From TMED69 sp036130055 (GTDB lineage Bacteria; Pseudomonadota; Gammaproteobacteria; Ga0077536), in the NCBI GenBank assembly GCA_036130055.1, contig JAYYOR010000042.1, positions 1 to 62,530 of the forward strand: a stretch of 62,530 nucleotides of DNA. The letters are read 5' to 3'. Within the stretch, counting starts at the first letter, position 1, and the number at the start of each line of letters is the position of its first letter. The notes beneath the pieces were generated by a model that saw nothing but the letters and a program-made list of their open reading frames with translations, was not told the origin of the DNA and made no database searches. The position numbers and the translations under genes were made by a program. Shown one piece after another: positions 34,991 through 44,373 of the stretch.

Positions 34991-36820
34991 TTATAATATT
35001 TTTCCATTAATTTTTACACGTCTTGTTGGCTTTAGGATTCCAAGAGTCAAACCCACTAAAATAATTAGGAGAGGCATAGCAAAAATGTTTACTGCTTTTA
35101 TATTGCTTTCCAAATTAGTTATATTTTTAAACAGATCATGTTGAATTGATCTTAATTCCTGCCTGATTTTGAATTGCTCATATCTGAAAGACTCGATTTC
35201 CTCTGTCTCCTCTTGAGAGAATAATGCGCTCTGGTCACTTTTATTTTGCAGTTCTTCGAGTTTCGTCTCTGTTTCTACTAACTTAGTTTTAAGATAAGCT
35301 TCTTTTTCAAGGAATTGCTGTTCAACGTCTCTTCTGAGTTTTTCGATGCGTTCAAAAGGCCTCGCAATTAATCCCCGGCTCCTCAGAGAAATCAAATCCT
35401 CAGAGCCCATAAAAAAATCAATGCTATTTATCAAGAAATCTGCATTATCGGCAATTGGTTTGGTATTTTCTCCTCTGTTTCCTCTTAGCCAAAACCGATC
35501 TGACAAAATATCGGTATCGGCGACCACCAAAACGTTCCGAGATTCTTTAATATTCAATTCTGACTTTTTATTACTAGTTATCCGTAATGCGATAAATCCC
35601 GTCTTTGATATAGGTATTGTCTTTTCTATGAGCTCCTCTGGGTTTCTGGTTTCTATAATGTCAGAGCTATTTAGAGTTTCCGTTTGTTCTGGCACTAGTA
35701 GAAGGGGCTCATATTCAAAATTCTCTGAACCAGTACTTTCGATTAACTGAAAATATCCAGATGTACCTAAATTTATTATCTCAAGGTTTTTTGTAATTAT
35801 GCTCTCTTTGTTAATTGAATCATTTCTAATCTGAAACCATGGTAAATATGGGATAGTTTTCGGTCCATTTGGTGTACTGAAGTTGACTTGAACCGCTGAT
35901 TTTTCATTTGCGATTATAGTATTCTGTTTCATCACTATCCCTAAATCTTTTAAAAGAAGTGCTGGATTGGATTCTAAAATTGGTAAGATATTCGGTTGGG
36001 ATGGGTCCGGTGTCACAGGATCCGTCTCAGCTAGCGGGTCTGTAAAAAGAATTAGTTTCCCACCTTTTGCCACAAATTGTGAAATGATATTTTGGGTTTC
36101 TTCGCTGATTCCTTTTGGGTGAATCATCAAAAGCACCTCGATGTCATCTGGGAGAAATTTTAAATCCAAGCTCAGGAGCTTAGATTTAAAATTTCGGGTG
36201 ATTAGATTATAAACTGCCCATCTATTATTTGATGCTTCTTCTCCATTCCTTGCCACCCCCATTATAGGTAAACCAGACATCACTCCAAGGGTTTTAATCT
36301 CAGGATTCACTAAATCATGAAGAGCTTTGGATAAATCATATTCAACCGAGTTTTGTTCTTTTGGATTCAGTATTGGAATGGTGGTTTTTGCCTCAGTTTG
36401 GCTGTTGAATACAACTCCGATGTATCCAGACTGTCCGTTGCCTAGTGAGATTTTTCCTACGCCGTCTTTTTGGGCTAAATCCTCTTGTTCAGAAAATGGT
36501 TCTGGCTCTATTTCAAGGATTGACACTAAGCTTGGATTTAATGCTTGGTATTCAAAAAGCATATCTCTAACTAGGTTTCCATGGCTCTCAAGTTCTGGAT
36601 ATCCCGAGAAAAGTTTTGAGGAATAGTAAAAAGTGATAGTGATAGGTTCCTGTAAACTTTCTATTATATTGGCGGTACCTTTTGATAAGGTGTATACCTT
36701 ACTTTCAGTTAAATCTAACCGATATCCAATTGCCGATTGATTTCCAATTATATTTACACAAATGAATAGAACGATTGTTAAGCTAATCTTTAGATACTGA
36801 TTTAGGTTGGTGGTGGACAT
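34991..36820 (-). CDS. GldG-like ABC transporter auxiliary protein
   Basis: 609 residues with membrane segments at the N-terminus (ISLTIVLFICVNIIGN) and C-terminus (AVNIFAMPLLIILVGLTLGIL). The segment YRLDLTESKVYTLSKGTANII is the start of the ABC-transporter auxiliary (GldG) domain; the middle includes LFTDPLAETDPV. A coiled-coil-like stretch (residues about 500-570, LEKEAYLKTKLVETETKLEEL) precedes the last membrane helix. In Bacteroidetes, GldA/F/G are linked to gliding motility; in Proteobacteria the role is unknown. Two bases separate it from the permease gene. Confidence 0.82.
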   Translation of the reverse strand: MSTTNLNQYLKISLTIVLFICVNIIGNQSAIGYRLDLTESKVYTLSKGTANIIESLQEPITITFYYSSKLFSGYPELESHGNLVRDMLFEYQALNPSLVSILEIEPEPFSEQEDLAQKDGVGKISLGNGQSGYIGVVFNSQTEAKTTIPILNPKEQNSVEYDLSKALHDLVNPEIKTLGVMSGLPIMGVARNGEEASNNRWAVYNLITRNFKSKLLSLDLKFLPDDIEVLLMIHPKGISEETQNIISQFVAKGGKLILFTDPLAETDPVTPDPSQPNILPILESNPALLLKDLGIVMKQNTIIANEKSAVQVNFSTPNGPKTIPYLPWFQIRNDSINKESIITKNLEIINLGTSGYFQLIESTGSENFEYEPLLLVPEQTETLNSSDIIETRNPEELIEKTIPISKTGFIALRITSNKKSELNIKESRNVLVVADTDILSDRFWLRGNRGENTKPIADNADFLINSIDFFMGSEDLISLRSRGLIARPFERIEKLRRDVEQQFLEKEAYLKTKLVETETKLEELQNKSDQSALFSQEETEEIESFRYEQFKIRQELRSIQHDLFKNITNLESNIKAVNIFAMPLLIILVGLTLGILKPTRRVKINGKIL

Positions 36821-36821
36821 G

Positions 36822-37556
36822 TTAACTATTCTTTTTTAACTCTACGAGAATGCAGTTGATAAATAAAAAACTCAAAATTAAAGACCCAAAATAAATTATG
36901 TCTCGAATGTCAAGAACGCCTTTTGATATTGAACTGAAATGAGTTATAAAACTGAAAGAGCTTATTGTTTCCAGTAATTTTTGCGGCGCCCACAAACTAA
37001 AGAAGTCTAAAACTATCGGAAATCCACTCATGTTAAATAAGAAACAGATAATAAAGCTCACAACGAAAGCAATTACTTGATTTTGAGTGAAAGAGGATAT
37101 GCAGGATCCTATGGCAAGAAAACTGCCTGCCATTAAAAAACTTCCAAAGTAGCCTATTAAGATTACAAAATTATCAGGATTCCCTAAGTAGTTTACTGTA
37201 ATTGGAATAGGGAAGGTTGCTGCGAGTGCTAGTCCCGAGAATAACCAGGCAGCCATAAATTTTCCTGAAACCGCGTGGAATGTAGTTATAGGAAGTGTTA
37301 AAAGAACTTCAATTGTTCCCGACTTCCTTTCCTCTGACCACAGTCTCATGGATAGTGCAGGCACTAGCAACATGTATAACCACGGGTGGAACTCAAAAAA
37401 GGGCGCGAGATCAGCTTGTCCTCGCTGAAGTATGTCTCCAAGATAGAAGGTGCAAAGACTATTCATCACAACGAAAATTACTAAGAAAACATATGCCACC
37501 GGCGTCGAAAAATATGATAATAGTTCTCTTTTAGTAATTGCTATAACAGTCTTCAT
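36822..37556 (-). CDS. ABC-2 type permease (GldF-like)
   Basis: 244 residues, about six membrane segments. The N-terminus TKRELLSYFSTPVAYVFLVIFVV, the helical LVPALSMRLWSEERKSGTIEVLLTLPITTFHAVSGKF (ABC-2 cytoplasmic coupling region, residues about 61-97) and AIGSCISSFTQNQVIAFVV are typical for the GldF subgroup. The product would form a transporter with the ATPase encoded 10 bases upstream and the GldG-like auxiliary downstream. Substrate unknown. Confidence 0.87.
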   Translation of the reverse strand: MKTVIAITKRELLSYFSTPVAYVFLVIFVVMNSLCTFYLGDILQRGQADLAPFFEFHPWLYMLLVPALSMRLWSEERKSGTIEVLLTLPITTFHAVSGKFMAAWLFSGLALAATFPIPITVNYLGNPDNFVILIGYFGSFLMAGSFLAIGSCISSFTQNQVIAFVVSFIICFLFNMSGFPIVLDFFSLWAPQKLLETISSFSFITHFSSISKGVLDIRDIIYFGSLILSFLFINCILVELKKNS

Positions 37557-37565
37557 ATCGGTTTT

Positions 37566-38498
37566 TCACTTAGTCAATTTTCGGAAGATTTGGTCAAGTC
37601 TTCCCTTTTCCAGGTAGTATTGCTTTGGTTTTATGTTGAGTTCAGTTAATAAACCTTTAACTTTTTCATCGTCCAATTGGCCTTTTTCTACTGGTATTGT
37701 TAATTTTGACTCATTGCCGCGGAGCTCTTCATCTACATTGCATGACTTGCTAAATTTTTGGATTTCTGTTTTTAAACTCTCGGCTTCATCACGCGATATC
37801 ACCATAACAACCGCATTATGAAAATCTGACAAACTTGTAAGGCCTCTTGGTGTCCCAGAAAACACTATATTTCCTTTTTTTATGATCAAGGTTTGAGTAC
37901 AAATAGCATCTACCTCTTCCAGGATATGTGTACTTATAATGATTGCTTTTTTAGGCGCCATTTCTCTAATTAAATTTCTAATTTCGTGTTTTTGATTCGG
38001 GTCTAACCCATCTGTGGGTTCGTCCATGATTAGAATTTTTGGATCATGGATTATTGCTTGCGCGAGCCCTACTCGTCTTTTGAAACCTTTCGAAAGAGTC
38101 TCTATTGGTTGATTTGCCACTTCGGCAAGATTGATTTTCTCAATTGTTTCGTAAATTTTTTTTTGTTTATTTTTTCCTAATTTCCTTACATCAGCAATAA
38201 ACTTAAGATAGGTAAACGGTGTCATTTCGCCATAAGCGGGCGCGCCTTCCGGAAGGTATCCCAAGTTTAATTTTGCTTTATTTGGCTTCTCAAAAAGATC
38301 AATCCCATTGAGCTTTATTTTTCCTGAAGAAGGGGTGAGAAAACCCGTTAACATCTTCATAGTGGTTGATTTGCCAGCACCATTTGGCCCCAAGAAACCC
38401 AAGACCTCGCCTTGATTTAGATCAATTGTTATATCGTTGACTGCTTTTATTTGTTTGAAGGTTTTTTTGAGATTTTTTGCTTCTATCAGCTTTTCCAA
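37566..38498 (-). CDS. ABC transporter ATP-binding protein (GldA-like)
   Basis: Walker A GPNGAGKSTTMKMLTGF, Q-loop region LPEGAPAYGEMTPFTYL, signature LSKGFKRRVGLAQA, Walker B ILIMDEPTDGLDPNQ, H-loop ISTHILEE. About 310 aa, with a C-terminal extension (VVMVISRDEAESLKTEIQ) as in DUF4162-type ATPases. I start at TTG 38498, where GGAG stands eight bases upstream and the protein opens with EKLIEAKNLKKTF; an ATG 24 bases further upstream (38522) has no good ribosome binding site. First gene of the minus-strand transporter-glyQS-gmhB-plsC-hemB series. Confidence 0.88.
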   Translation of the reverse strand: MEKLIEAKNLKKTFKQIKAVNDITIDLNQGEVLGFLGPNGAGKSTTMKMLTGFLTPSSGKIKLNGIDLFEKPNKAKLNLGYLPEGAPAYGEMTPFTYLKFIADVRKLGKNKQKKIYETIEKINLAEVANQPIETLSKGFKRRVGLAQAIIHDPKILIMDEPTDGLDPNQKHEIRNLIREMAPKKAIIISTHILEEVDAICTQTLIIKKGNIVFSGTPRGLTSLSDFHNAVVMVISRDEAESLKTEIQKFSKSCNVDEELRGNESKLTIPVEKGQLDDEKVKGLLTELNIKPKQYYLEKGRLDQIFRKLTK

Positions 38499-38655
38499 CT
38501 TCGTTACTCCATTTACAATCATTTGATAGATATAGACCTTTATGAAGTATATATTATAAAATATTGCAAAAGAACGGCAAATAGTCCGCTTATTTAATTT
38601 TATCTCGTTAGAATGTAGCCAAATCGCTTAATTCTATTACTAGCTAGGAAATTCT

Positions 38656-40542
38656 ATGGAGTTTAATTTCGAACACTTTGAAACTATTGTGGTTGGGGGC
38701 GGGCATGCCGGCACAGAGGCGGCTTTGGCGAGCGGGCGCATGGGAACGAAAACTTTACTTTTAACACAAAGCTTTGATGCAATAGGACAACTTTCCTGCA
38801 ACCCGTCTATTGGAGGAATTGGCAAAGGCCATCTAGTCAGAGAGATTGATGCGCTCGGCGGGGCTATGGGACGCGCCGCTGATCAATCAGGAATACACTT
38901 TAAAAAACTGAATTCTAGCAAAGGCCCGGCGGTGAGGGCAACGAGAGCGCAGGTCGACAGAGATGCATACAAGGCACAGATTCAGGCGATTATCGCCTCA
39001 GAACCAAATGTATACGTAATGCAACAGCAGGTTAAAGATCTTTGGATTGAAAATAAAAAGTTACTAGGAGTTATAACCCAACTTGATATTAAAATTTCTG
39101 CAAAAACAGTAATTCTCACTGTGGGTACGTTTTTAAACGGTTTAATTCATGTCGGCCCTTCAAAATTTGGCGGAGGAAGGGCTAGTGAGCTTCCTTCATT
39201 GGGTTTATCAAATAACCTTGAAGGCTTAGGGTTAAAAATAGGAAGATTAAAAACAGGTACTCCGCCTAGAATTGCCGTCTCTTCGGTTGATTTTTCGAAA
39301 ATGGAAGAACAACATGGAGACAACATACGACCACATTTTTCTTTTCAGGATGTTCAAAATTCACTGCCGCAGCTCAAATGTTACTTAACTCACACCAATG
39401 AGCATACACATGAATTGATAAGAGAATCTTTGAATTTATCTCCCCTCTATAATGGAACAATAAAAACGAAAGGTCCGCGGTATTGTCCATCAATTGAAGA
39501 TAAAGTGATGAGGTTTGCGGAGCGTCAAACCCATCAAATTTTTGTTGAACCAGAAGGATTAAATTCTAGCGAATTGTACCCGAATGGAATTTCGACTAGC
39601 CTGCCTTTTGATGTTCAATATAAACTGTTGAGAAGCATTCGAGGATTCGAAAAAGCATTTATTACAAGGCCAGGATATGCGATTGAATATGATTTTTTTG
39701 ACCCGAGGCAATTGAAACCTACATTGGAGTCAAAGGTTCTAAGTAATCTTTTTTTAGCAGGCCAGATAAATGGTACTACAGGTTACGAGGAGGCTGCAGC
39801 TCAGGGGATAGTTGCTGGCATTAATACAGCTCTAAGATTGCAAGATAAGGAACCTTGGATTCCTAGAAGGAGTGAGGCTTATATAGGTGTTCTTATTGAT
39901 GACTTGGTGTCTAGAGGCACCTCTGAACCTTATAGAATGTTTACTAGTAGAGCCGAGTATAGATTGATCTTGCGTGAGGATAATGCGGATAGAAGACTTT
40001 CATGCGTCGCAAAAAAATTTGGTCTTATAGACGACAAGCAATGGGACGCTTATATTGAGAAAAACAAAAAAATTGAGGAGTTAGAAAAAAAATTAACCGC
40101 TATTAAAATATCACCTGATTCACAAATAGCCATAAAGTTATTTCAGGAAACCGGCGAAAGTATCAAGCACACTAAAACGCTCAAGGAGTTATTGAGTAGA
40201 CCGAATTTAACATTACAAATATTGAATAAGTGCCTTGATTTGTCTCTGACAGATTTAACCAGTTCAGTGATAGAACAGGTAGAGATTGATGCACTCTATT
40301 CCGGATACATAGAAAGGCAAAAAAAAGAAATAGCGCAAACAGCTGCCCGGAAAGAAGTAATCATACCAGCCGATTTTAACTACAGAGCGATAAAAGGGCT
40401 TTCAAATGAAGCACTACAAAAGTTCTTTGAGTATAAGCCAACGACCCTAACGCAGGCAGCGAAAATATCCGGAATTACGCCTGTCGCTATCTCTTTGTTA
40501 AATGTTTACTTAAAAAAATCCGAATCGTCAATTTTTAGCTGA
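38656..40542 (+). CDS. mnmG: tRNA uridine-5-carboxymethylaminomethyl modification enzyme MnmG (GidA)
   Basis: FAD-binding partner of MnmE in modifying U34 of several tRNAs. 628 aa (E. coli 629). The FAD site VVGGGHAGTEAALASGRMG at residues 12-30, then QLSCNPSIGGIGKGHLVREIDALGG, ILTVGTFLNGLIHVG, the Cys-containing GPRYCPSIEDKV, and LFLAGQINGTTGYEEAAAQG. AGGA stands seven bases before the ATG. It leads the origin-proximal block and is divergent from the ABC transporter genes; mnmE, yidC, rnpA and rpmH are not in the window. Confidence 0.97.
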   Translation: MEFNFEHFETIVVGGGHAGTEAALASGRMGTKTLLLTQSFDAIGQLSCNPSIGGIGKGHLVREIDALGGAMGRAADQSGIHFKKLNSSKGPAVRATRAQVDRDAYKAQIQAIIASEPNVYVMQQQVKDLWIENKKLLGVITQLDIKISAKTVILTVGTFLNGLIHVGPSKFGGGRASELPSLGLSNNLEGLGLKIGRLKTGTPPRIAVSSVDFSKMEEQHGDNIRPHFSFQDVQNSLPQLKCYLTHTNEHTHELIRESLNLSPLYNGTIKTKGPRYCPSIEDKVMRFAERQTHQIFVEPEGLNSSELYPNGISTSLPFDVQYKLLRSIRGFEKAFITRPGYAIEYDFFDPRQLKPTLESKVLSNLFLAGQINGTTGYEEAAAQGIVAGINTALRLQDKEPWIPRRSEAYIGVLIDDLVSRGTSEPYRMFTSRAEYRLILREDNADRRLSCVAKKFGLIDDKQWDAYIEKNKKIEELEKKLTAIKISPDSQIAIKLFQETGESIKHTKTLKELLSRPNLTLQILNKCLDLSLTDLTSSVIEQVEIDALYSGYIERQKKEIAQTAARKEVIIPADFNYRAIKGLSNEALQKFFEYKPTTLTQAAKISGITPVAISLLNVYLKKSESSIFS

Positions 40543-40575
40543 TGGGTTGAAGAAAAGTTTTTAATTAAAAAGACG

Positions 40576-41202
40576 GTGAAAGAGTTACAGAAATACGGAA
40601 TATCTTTATCTGGCGAGCAAGTTGATAAACTTCAAAAATATGCTCGGAGAGTGCTGCAATGGAATAACTACGTAAACCTGACAGGGGCTAAGGACGTAAA
40701 GGCATTTTTTACTAAACATATTGAAGATTGCCTATCAGTAATTCCCTTCTTTTCGCTTAAGAGAAATATTATTGACGTTGGATCAGGTTGCGGTTTGCCG
40801 GGACTAATTCTAGCTATTTCGATTCCAGAAGCTAAAATTTTTGCCGTTGAACCTCTTGCTAAAAGACATCGATTTTTAAATCAAGTAAAAATCGAGCTAG
40901 AAATTAATAATTTTGTACCAATCAATAGTCGCATTCAAACCTTCGCTTTTTCGGATAATTCCACCAAAACAACAGAAAAACCGATTTTAGTTTCAAGAGC
41001 GTTTGGAAAAACTAAAAGTTTTGTTGACGCTTGCAAAGGTTTTATAGATGATGGGTGTGAAGCATATTTAATGAAGTCGGACTTAGAAAATGGTGAACGT
41101 CAATACTTAAGTCAATTTGATCAGTTCGTAATTCATAATCTTGAAAATTCTTCCTTTGAAAAGAGACTTTTAGTGAGTTTTAAGAGTAAATTAAATAGTT
41201 AA
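40576..41202 (+). CDS. rsmG: 16S rRNA (guanine527-N7)-methyltransferase RsmG (GidB)
   Basis: Methylates G527 of 16S rRNA. 208 aa (E. coli 207). SAM motif IIDVGSGCGLPGLILAI near residue 65, then AVEPLAKRHRFLNQV near 91 and LVSRAFGKTKSFVD near 139. N-terminal helix pair with NLTGAKDVKAFFTKHIEDCL as usual. Start codon is GTG without a clear Shine-Dalgarno. 33 bases after mnmG and 18 before parA. Confidence 0.95.
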   Translation: MKELQKYGISLSGEQVDKLQKYARRVLQWNNYVNLTGAKDVKAFFTKHIEDCLSVIPFFSLKRNIIDVGSGCGLPGLILAISIPEAKIFAVEPLAKRHRFLNQVKIELEINNFVPINSRIQTFAFSDNSTKTTEKPILVSRAFGKTKSFVDACKGFIDDGCEAYLMKSDLENGERQYLSQFDQFVIHNLENSSFEKRLLVSFKSKLNS

Positions 41203-41220
41203 ATGAATAGGTGAATAAAA

Positions 41221-41985
41221 TTGGGAAAAATTTTGGCGGTAACCAATCAAAAAGGCGGAGTTGGGAAAACAACAACAAGCATAAACTTATCAGCAAGTTT
41301 GGCGGCGACAAAACGTAAAGCTCTGCTAATTGACCTAGACCCTCAGGGGAATGCCACAATGGGCAGTGGTGTAGATAAAAAAGATCTTGCGATTTCCAGT
41401 TATGACGTACTAATGGGAGAAAAGCCAATAGAAGAGGCGATATTATTCTTGGCGGAGACTCAATATGATCTCTTACCAAGTAATTCTGATTTAACCGGAG
41501 CAGAGGTGGGCCTCCTTAATATTGTTGGTCGGGAGAGTCAACTAAGTAGAGCGGTAGAAAAAATAAGGAATGATTATTCTTACATTATCATCGATTGTCC
41601 TCCATCCTTGAACATGCTTACAGTAAACGCATTGGTTGCAGCCGATTCCGTAGTTATACCCACCCAATGCGAATATTATGCTCTAGAGGGATTATCTGCT
41701 TTGTTAGAAACAATTGCAAAGATAAGAAAAGTCCTTAATCCAAAGTTAAATATAGAAGGTTTATTGAGGACAATGTTTGACTCAAGGAATAATTTGGCGA
41801 ATGAGGTTTCAAAACAATTAAAGGATCATTTTGGGGATAAAGTTTATAACACTATAATACCTAGAAATGTTCGTCTGGCAGAAGCCCCTAGTCACGGACA
41901 GCCTATAATTCTATATGACAAGACATCAACTGGTGCTCTTGCCTACCTAGCATTAGCAGGTGAGTTAATGAGAAAAGAAGTTTGA
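41221..41985 (+). CDS. parA: Chromosome partitioning ATPase ParA (Soj)
   Basis: Deviant Walker A ATPase that moves ParB-parS complexes over the nucleoid. 254 aa. KGGVGKTTTSINLSASLA at residues 11-28 with the signature Lys, LLIDLDPQGNATMGSGVD near 38, and IIIDCPPSLNMLTVNAL near 120. The start is TTG, supported by AGGTGA six bases upstream. Followed after 19 bases by parB. I could not see a parS site (TGTTTCACGTGAAACA type) by eye in the flanking gaps. Confidence 0.96.
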   Translation: MGKILAVTNQKGGVGKTTTSINLSASLAATKRKALLIDLDPQGNATMGSGVDKKDLAISSYDVLMGEKPIEEAILFLAETQYDLLPSNSDLTGAEVGLLNIVGRESQLSRAVEKIRNDYSYIIIDCPPSLNMLTVNALVAADSVVIPTQCEYYALEGLSALLETIAKIRKVLNPKLNIEGLLRTMFDSRNNLANEVSKQLKDHFGDKVYNTIIPRNVRLAEAPSHGQPIILYDKTSTGALAYLALAGELMRKEV

Positions 41986-42004
41986 ATAAAAGGAATTTGT
42001 ATAC

Positions 42005-42883
42005 ATGACAAAGAAACGTTTAGGTCGTGGTCTGGATGCACTTTTAGGAACAGAGAGCCCTAACAGCGAGAACGAAGAAGTTAGTGGGGTTAATTCCCTA
42101 AAAAAAGTAGAAATAGAGCTTCTAAGACCGGGTCAATATCAACCTAGAAAAGTTTTTGATCAAAAAAAACTTCAGGAACTTGCTGAATCGATAAAGGCAC
42201 AGGGTGTGATCCAACCTGTTTTAGTAAGACCCTTACCAGGCGGATTCTATGAAATATTAGCTGGGGAACGAAGAGTTCGAGCAGCAAAATTGGCTGATAT
42301 TGATACAGTCCCTGTTATCGTCGAAGACCTTAATGATAAAGAAGCGATGAGTCTTGCCTTGATTGAAAATATTCAGCGAGAGGATCTAAACGCGATAGAG
42401 GAGGCGGCGGCCCTTGACAGGTTAGTGAAGGAGTTCGATATGACCCACGAAGAAGTAGCTAGGGCTGTCGGTCGTTCCCGGGCCTCGGTCTCTAATCTCA
42501 TAAGGTTGTTGACTCTGCCATCAACTGTAAAGCTTATGGTAACCCAAAACTTTTTAGAAATGGGCCATGCGAGAGCCTTGCTTAGCCTTGAGCGCAAACT
42601 GATTGAACCATACGCAAATAAAATCAAAACGGAAAACCTGAGCGTAAGGCAAGCCGAAACATTGGTCACTCTGTCTAAAAATAGCGATAAATTCAAAAAT
42701 GAAACATTGGCTAAACGAAACGATCCGGATTTGGAGATTCTTCAACGAAAATTAGCCGAGTATTTTCACGCAAAAGTTAGTATAACCGTTGGGAATAAAG
42801 GTAAAGGCAAAATAGTGATAAATTTTTCTAATCTTGATGAGTTGGACGGGGTTATTGAGAGGTGCCATCTGACTTCTTCATGA
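42005..42883 (+). CDS. parB: Chromosome partitioning protein ParB (Spo0J)
   Basis: Binds parS and spreads along DNA; modern family members use CTP. 292 aa. N-terminal KKRLGRGLDALLG (ParA-contacting, basic), the ParB/Srx-like nuclease fold with LLRPGQYQPRKVFD and ILAGERRVRAAKLA (the GERR/C box that binds CTP), the NIQREDLNAIEEA segment, a helix-turn-helix (THEEVARAVGRSRASVSNLIRL near 150-170) and a C-terminal dimerisation part. Length and order after parA are as usual. Confidence 0.96.
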   Translation: MTKKRLGRGLDALLGTESPNSENEEVSGVNSLKKVEIELLRPGQYQPRKVFDQKKLQELAESIKAQGVIQPVLVRPLPGGFYEILAGERRVRAAKLADIDTVPVIVEDLNDKEAMSLALIENIQREDLNAIEEAAALDRLVKEFDMTHEEVARAVGRSRASVSNLIRLLTLPSTVKLMVTQNFLEMGHARALLSLERKLIEPYANKIKTENLSVRQAETLVTLSKNSDKFKNETLAKRNDPDLEILQRKLAEYFHAKVSITVGNKGKGKIVINFSNLDELDGVIERCHLTSS

Positions 42884-42917
42884 CATTAAAAATCTAGCTG
42901 TTATCTGAGATATTAAA

Positions 42918-42932
42918 TATTGTTGAACAATA
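42918..42932. promoter_or_regulatory. 15-bp palindrome upstream of the atp operon
   Basis: TATTGTTGAACAATA is a perfect 7+1+7 inverted repeat in the parB-atpI gap (42884-43079). A partial copy, TGTTCAATATA, stands near 43011. Operator-like, but no regulator can be named; it is not a parS consensus. Confidence 0.3.
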
Positions 42933-43079
42933 CACTGGCGGCGACGGCAAGTTTTCGATATTATGACAACCTAAATTGAACTAAGACTAAGGCTTACTGC
43001 GGTAAGAAACTGTTCAATATACAGGACTCAAATTATAACAATACGTCAGAGTTTTTTTGACAAGTTTTAGGGGTTTTCA

Positions 43080-43487
43080 TTGAAAAAAATAGCATTGAAC
43101 TTGGTCGAGACGGTCATCATAATAAACCTCAGTCTTGCATTAATTGTTTCAATCGCCGTGGCATTAATCTGGGGAAAAAGCTTCGGTGCGGGTGTCCTCG
43201 CCGGTGTGCTGGCCTGGGGCCTGCCTAATTGGTACTTTTCAAGAAGTTTTAATCCGGACAAATGGCTAGGTAAATTGGGGGCCCTGAAGATAGAGCTGTA
43301 CATCAAAGTTGTTTTGAGATTTTTCTTTATTTTGTCTATCATTATGGTTGCATTGATAATTTTTAATGTAAATTTCCTTGCAATGATATCGACGTTTATG
43401 ATTGCAAATTTACTTTCTGCTTTGATTTTTATGCTCCTTAATCAATGGTATTTCGATAATTTTGAAGAAAATCTAAAGCAGTATTAA
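43080..43487 (+). CDS. atpI: F1Fo ATP synthase assembly protein AtpI
   Basis: Small membrane protein at the head of atp operons that helps c-ring assembly. 135 aa with about four hydrophobic segments (LVETVIIINLSLALIVSIAVALIWG, SFGAGVLAGVLAWGLPNW, VVLRFFFILSIIMVALIIF, MIANLLSALIFMLLN). Start is TTG, supported by AGGGG six bases upstream. The preceding gap of 196 bases is the natural place for the operon promoter; a TATAAC at 43034-43039 is a weak -10 candidate. Confidence 0.85.
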   Translation: MKKIALNLVETVIIINLSLALIVSIAVALIWGKSFGAGVLAGVLAWGLPNWYFSRSFNPDKWLGKLGALKIELYIKVVLRFFFILSIIMVALIIFNVNFLAMISTFMIANLLSALIFMLLNQWYFDNFEENLKQY

Positions 43488-43511
43488 TTGGGAATCTTAG
43501 GATAGCGCACA

Positions 43512-44330
43512 ATGGCGGGACAAACACCGGCTGAATATATAAGCCATCACATACAAAATCTTACTTTCGGTGTAAAAAAAACTGGTGAATTAGGTTTTGC
43601 AGAAACAGCGGCGGAGGCTAAGAGTATGGGCTTTTTAGCGATAAATTTCGATACGATGTTTTGGTCTATTGTTTGCGGAATTATATTTTGCGGGTTCTTC
43701 AGATGGATTTCAAAAAAAGTTTCGATAGAGGCTCCGAGTAAGCCTCAACTTTTTGTAGAATTAATTGTTGAAATGGTTGCGGGTAGCGTTAAAGATGCCT
43801 TTCACGGTAAGAACAAACTGATCGCACCCTTAGCACTTACTATTTTTGTTTGGATAGTGTTAATGAATTTGCTTGATCTGGTTCCGGTCGATTTTATTCC
43901 ATATGCAAGCTATCTGGCAGGGATAGAATTTATGAAGATTGTGCCGACAACAGATGTGAATGCGACATTTGGGATGTCATTATCCATTTTTGCTCTAATG
44001 ATTTTTTATTCGATTAAAGTAAAGGGCTTGGGCGGCTTTTTGGGGGAACTGGCATTTCATCCCTTTGGTAAGATGCTCTTACCTGTAAATTTAGTTTTGG
44101 AGTTGGTATCTCTAATCGCTAAACCTTTATCTCTATCTTTAAGATTATTCGGAAATATGTTTGCAGGAGAGTTGGTTTTTGTGTTGATCGCAGCGTTGGT
44201 CCCTTTCTATTTACAGTTTTTACTTTCAGTCCCTTGGGCAATTTTCCACATATTAGTCGTGACTTTGCAGGCTTATATTTTTATGATGCTCACAATTGTT
44301 TATCTGGGGCAGGCTCATGAATCACATTAG
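43512..44330 (+). CDS. atpB: F1Fo ATP synthase subunit a
   Basis: Stator proton channel of Fo. 272 aa (E. coli 271) with five or six membrane segments. The essential Arg is Arg211 in LSLSLRLFGNMFAGEL, and the C-terminal LVVTLQAYIFMMLTIVYLGQAHE contains the conserved Gln/Tyr region. FIPYASY and VPTTDVNATFGMSLSIF are also family blocks. First structural gene of the atp operon. Confidence 0.97.
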   Translation: MAGQTPAEYISHHIQNLTFGVKKTGELGFAETAAEAKSMGFLAINFDTMFWSIVCGIIFCGFFRWISKKVSIEAPSKPQLFVELIVEMVAGSVKDAFHGKNKLIAPLALTIFVWIVLMNLLDLVPVDFIPYASYLAGIEFMKIVPTTDVNATFGMSLSIFALMIFYSIKVKGLGGFLGELAFHPFGKMLLPVNLVLELVSLIAKPLSLSLRLFGNMFAGELVFVLIAALVPFYLQFLLSVPWAIFHILVVTLQAYIFMMLTIVYLGQAHESH

Positions 44331-44373
44331 AAGACGGAACATATAATAATTTATTAACTTAGGAGATTTTTTT

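Noticed and set aside
42884..43079. A parS centromere site near parAB
   Set aside because: No TGTTTCACGTGAAACA-like sequence was seen in this gap or in the mnmG, rsmG and parA flanks.
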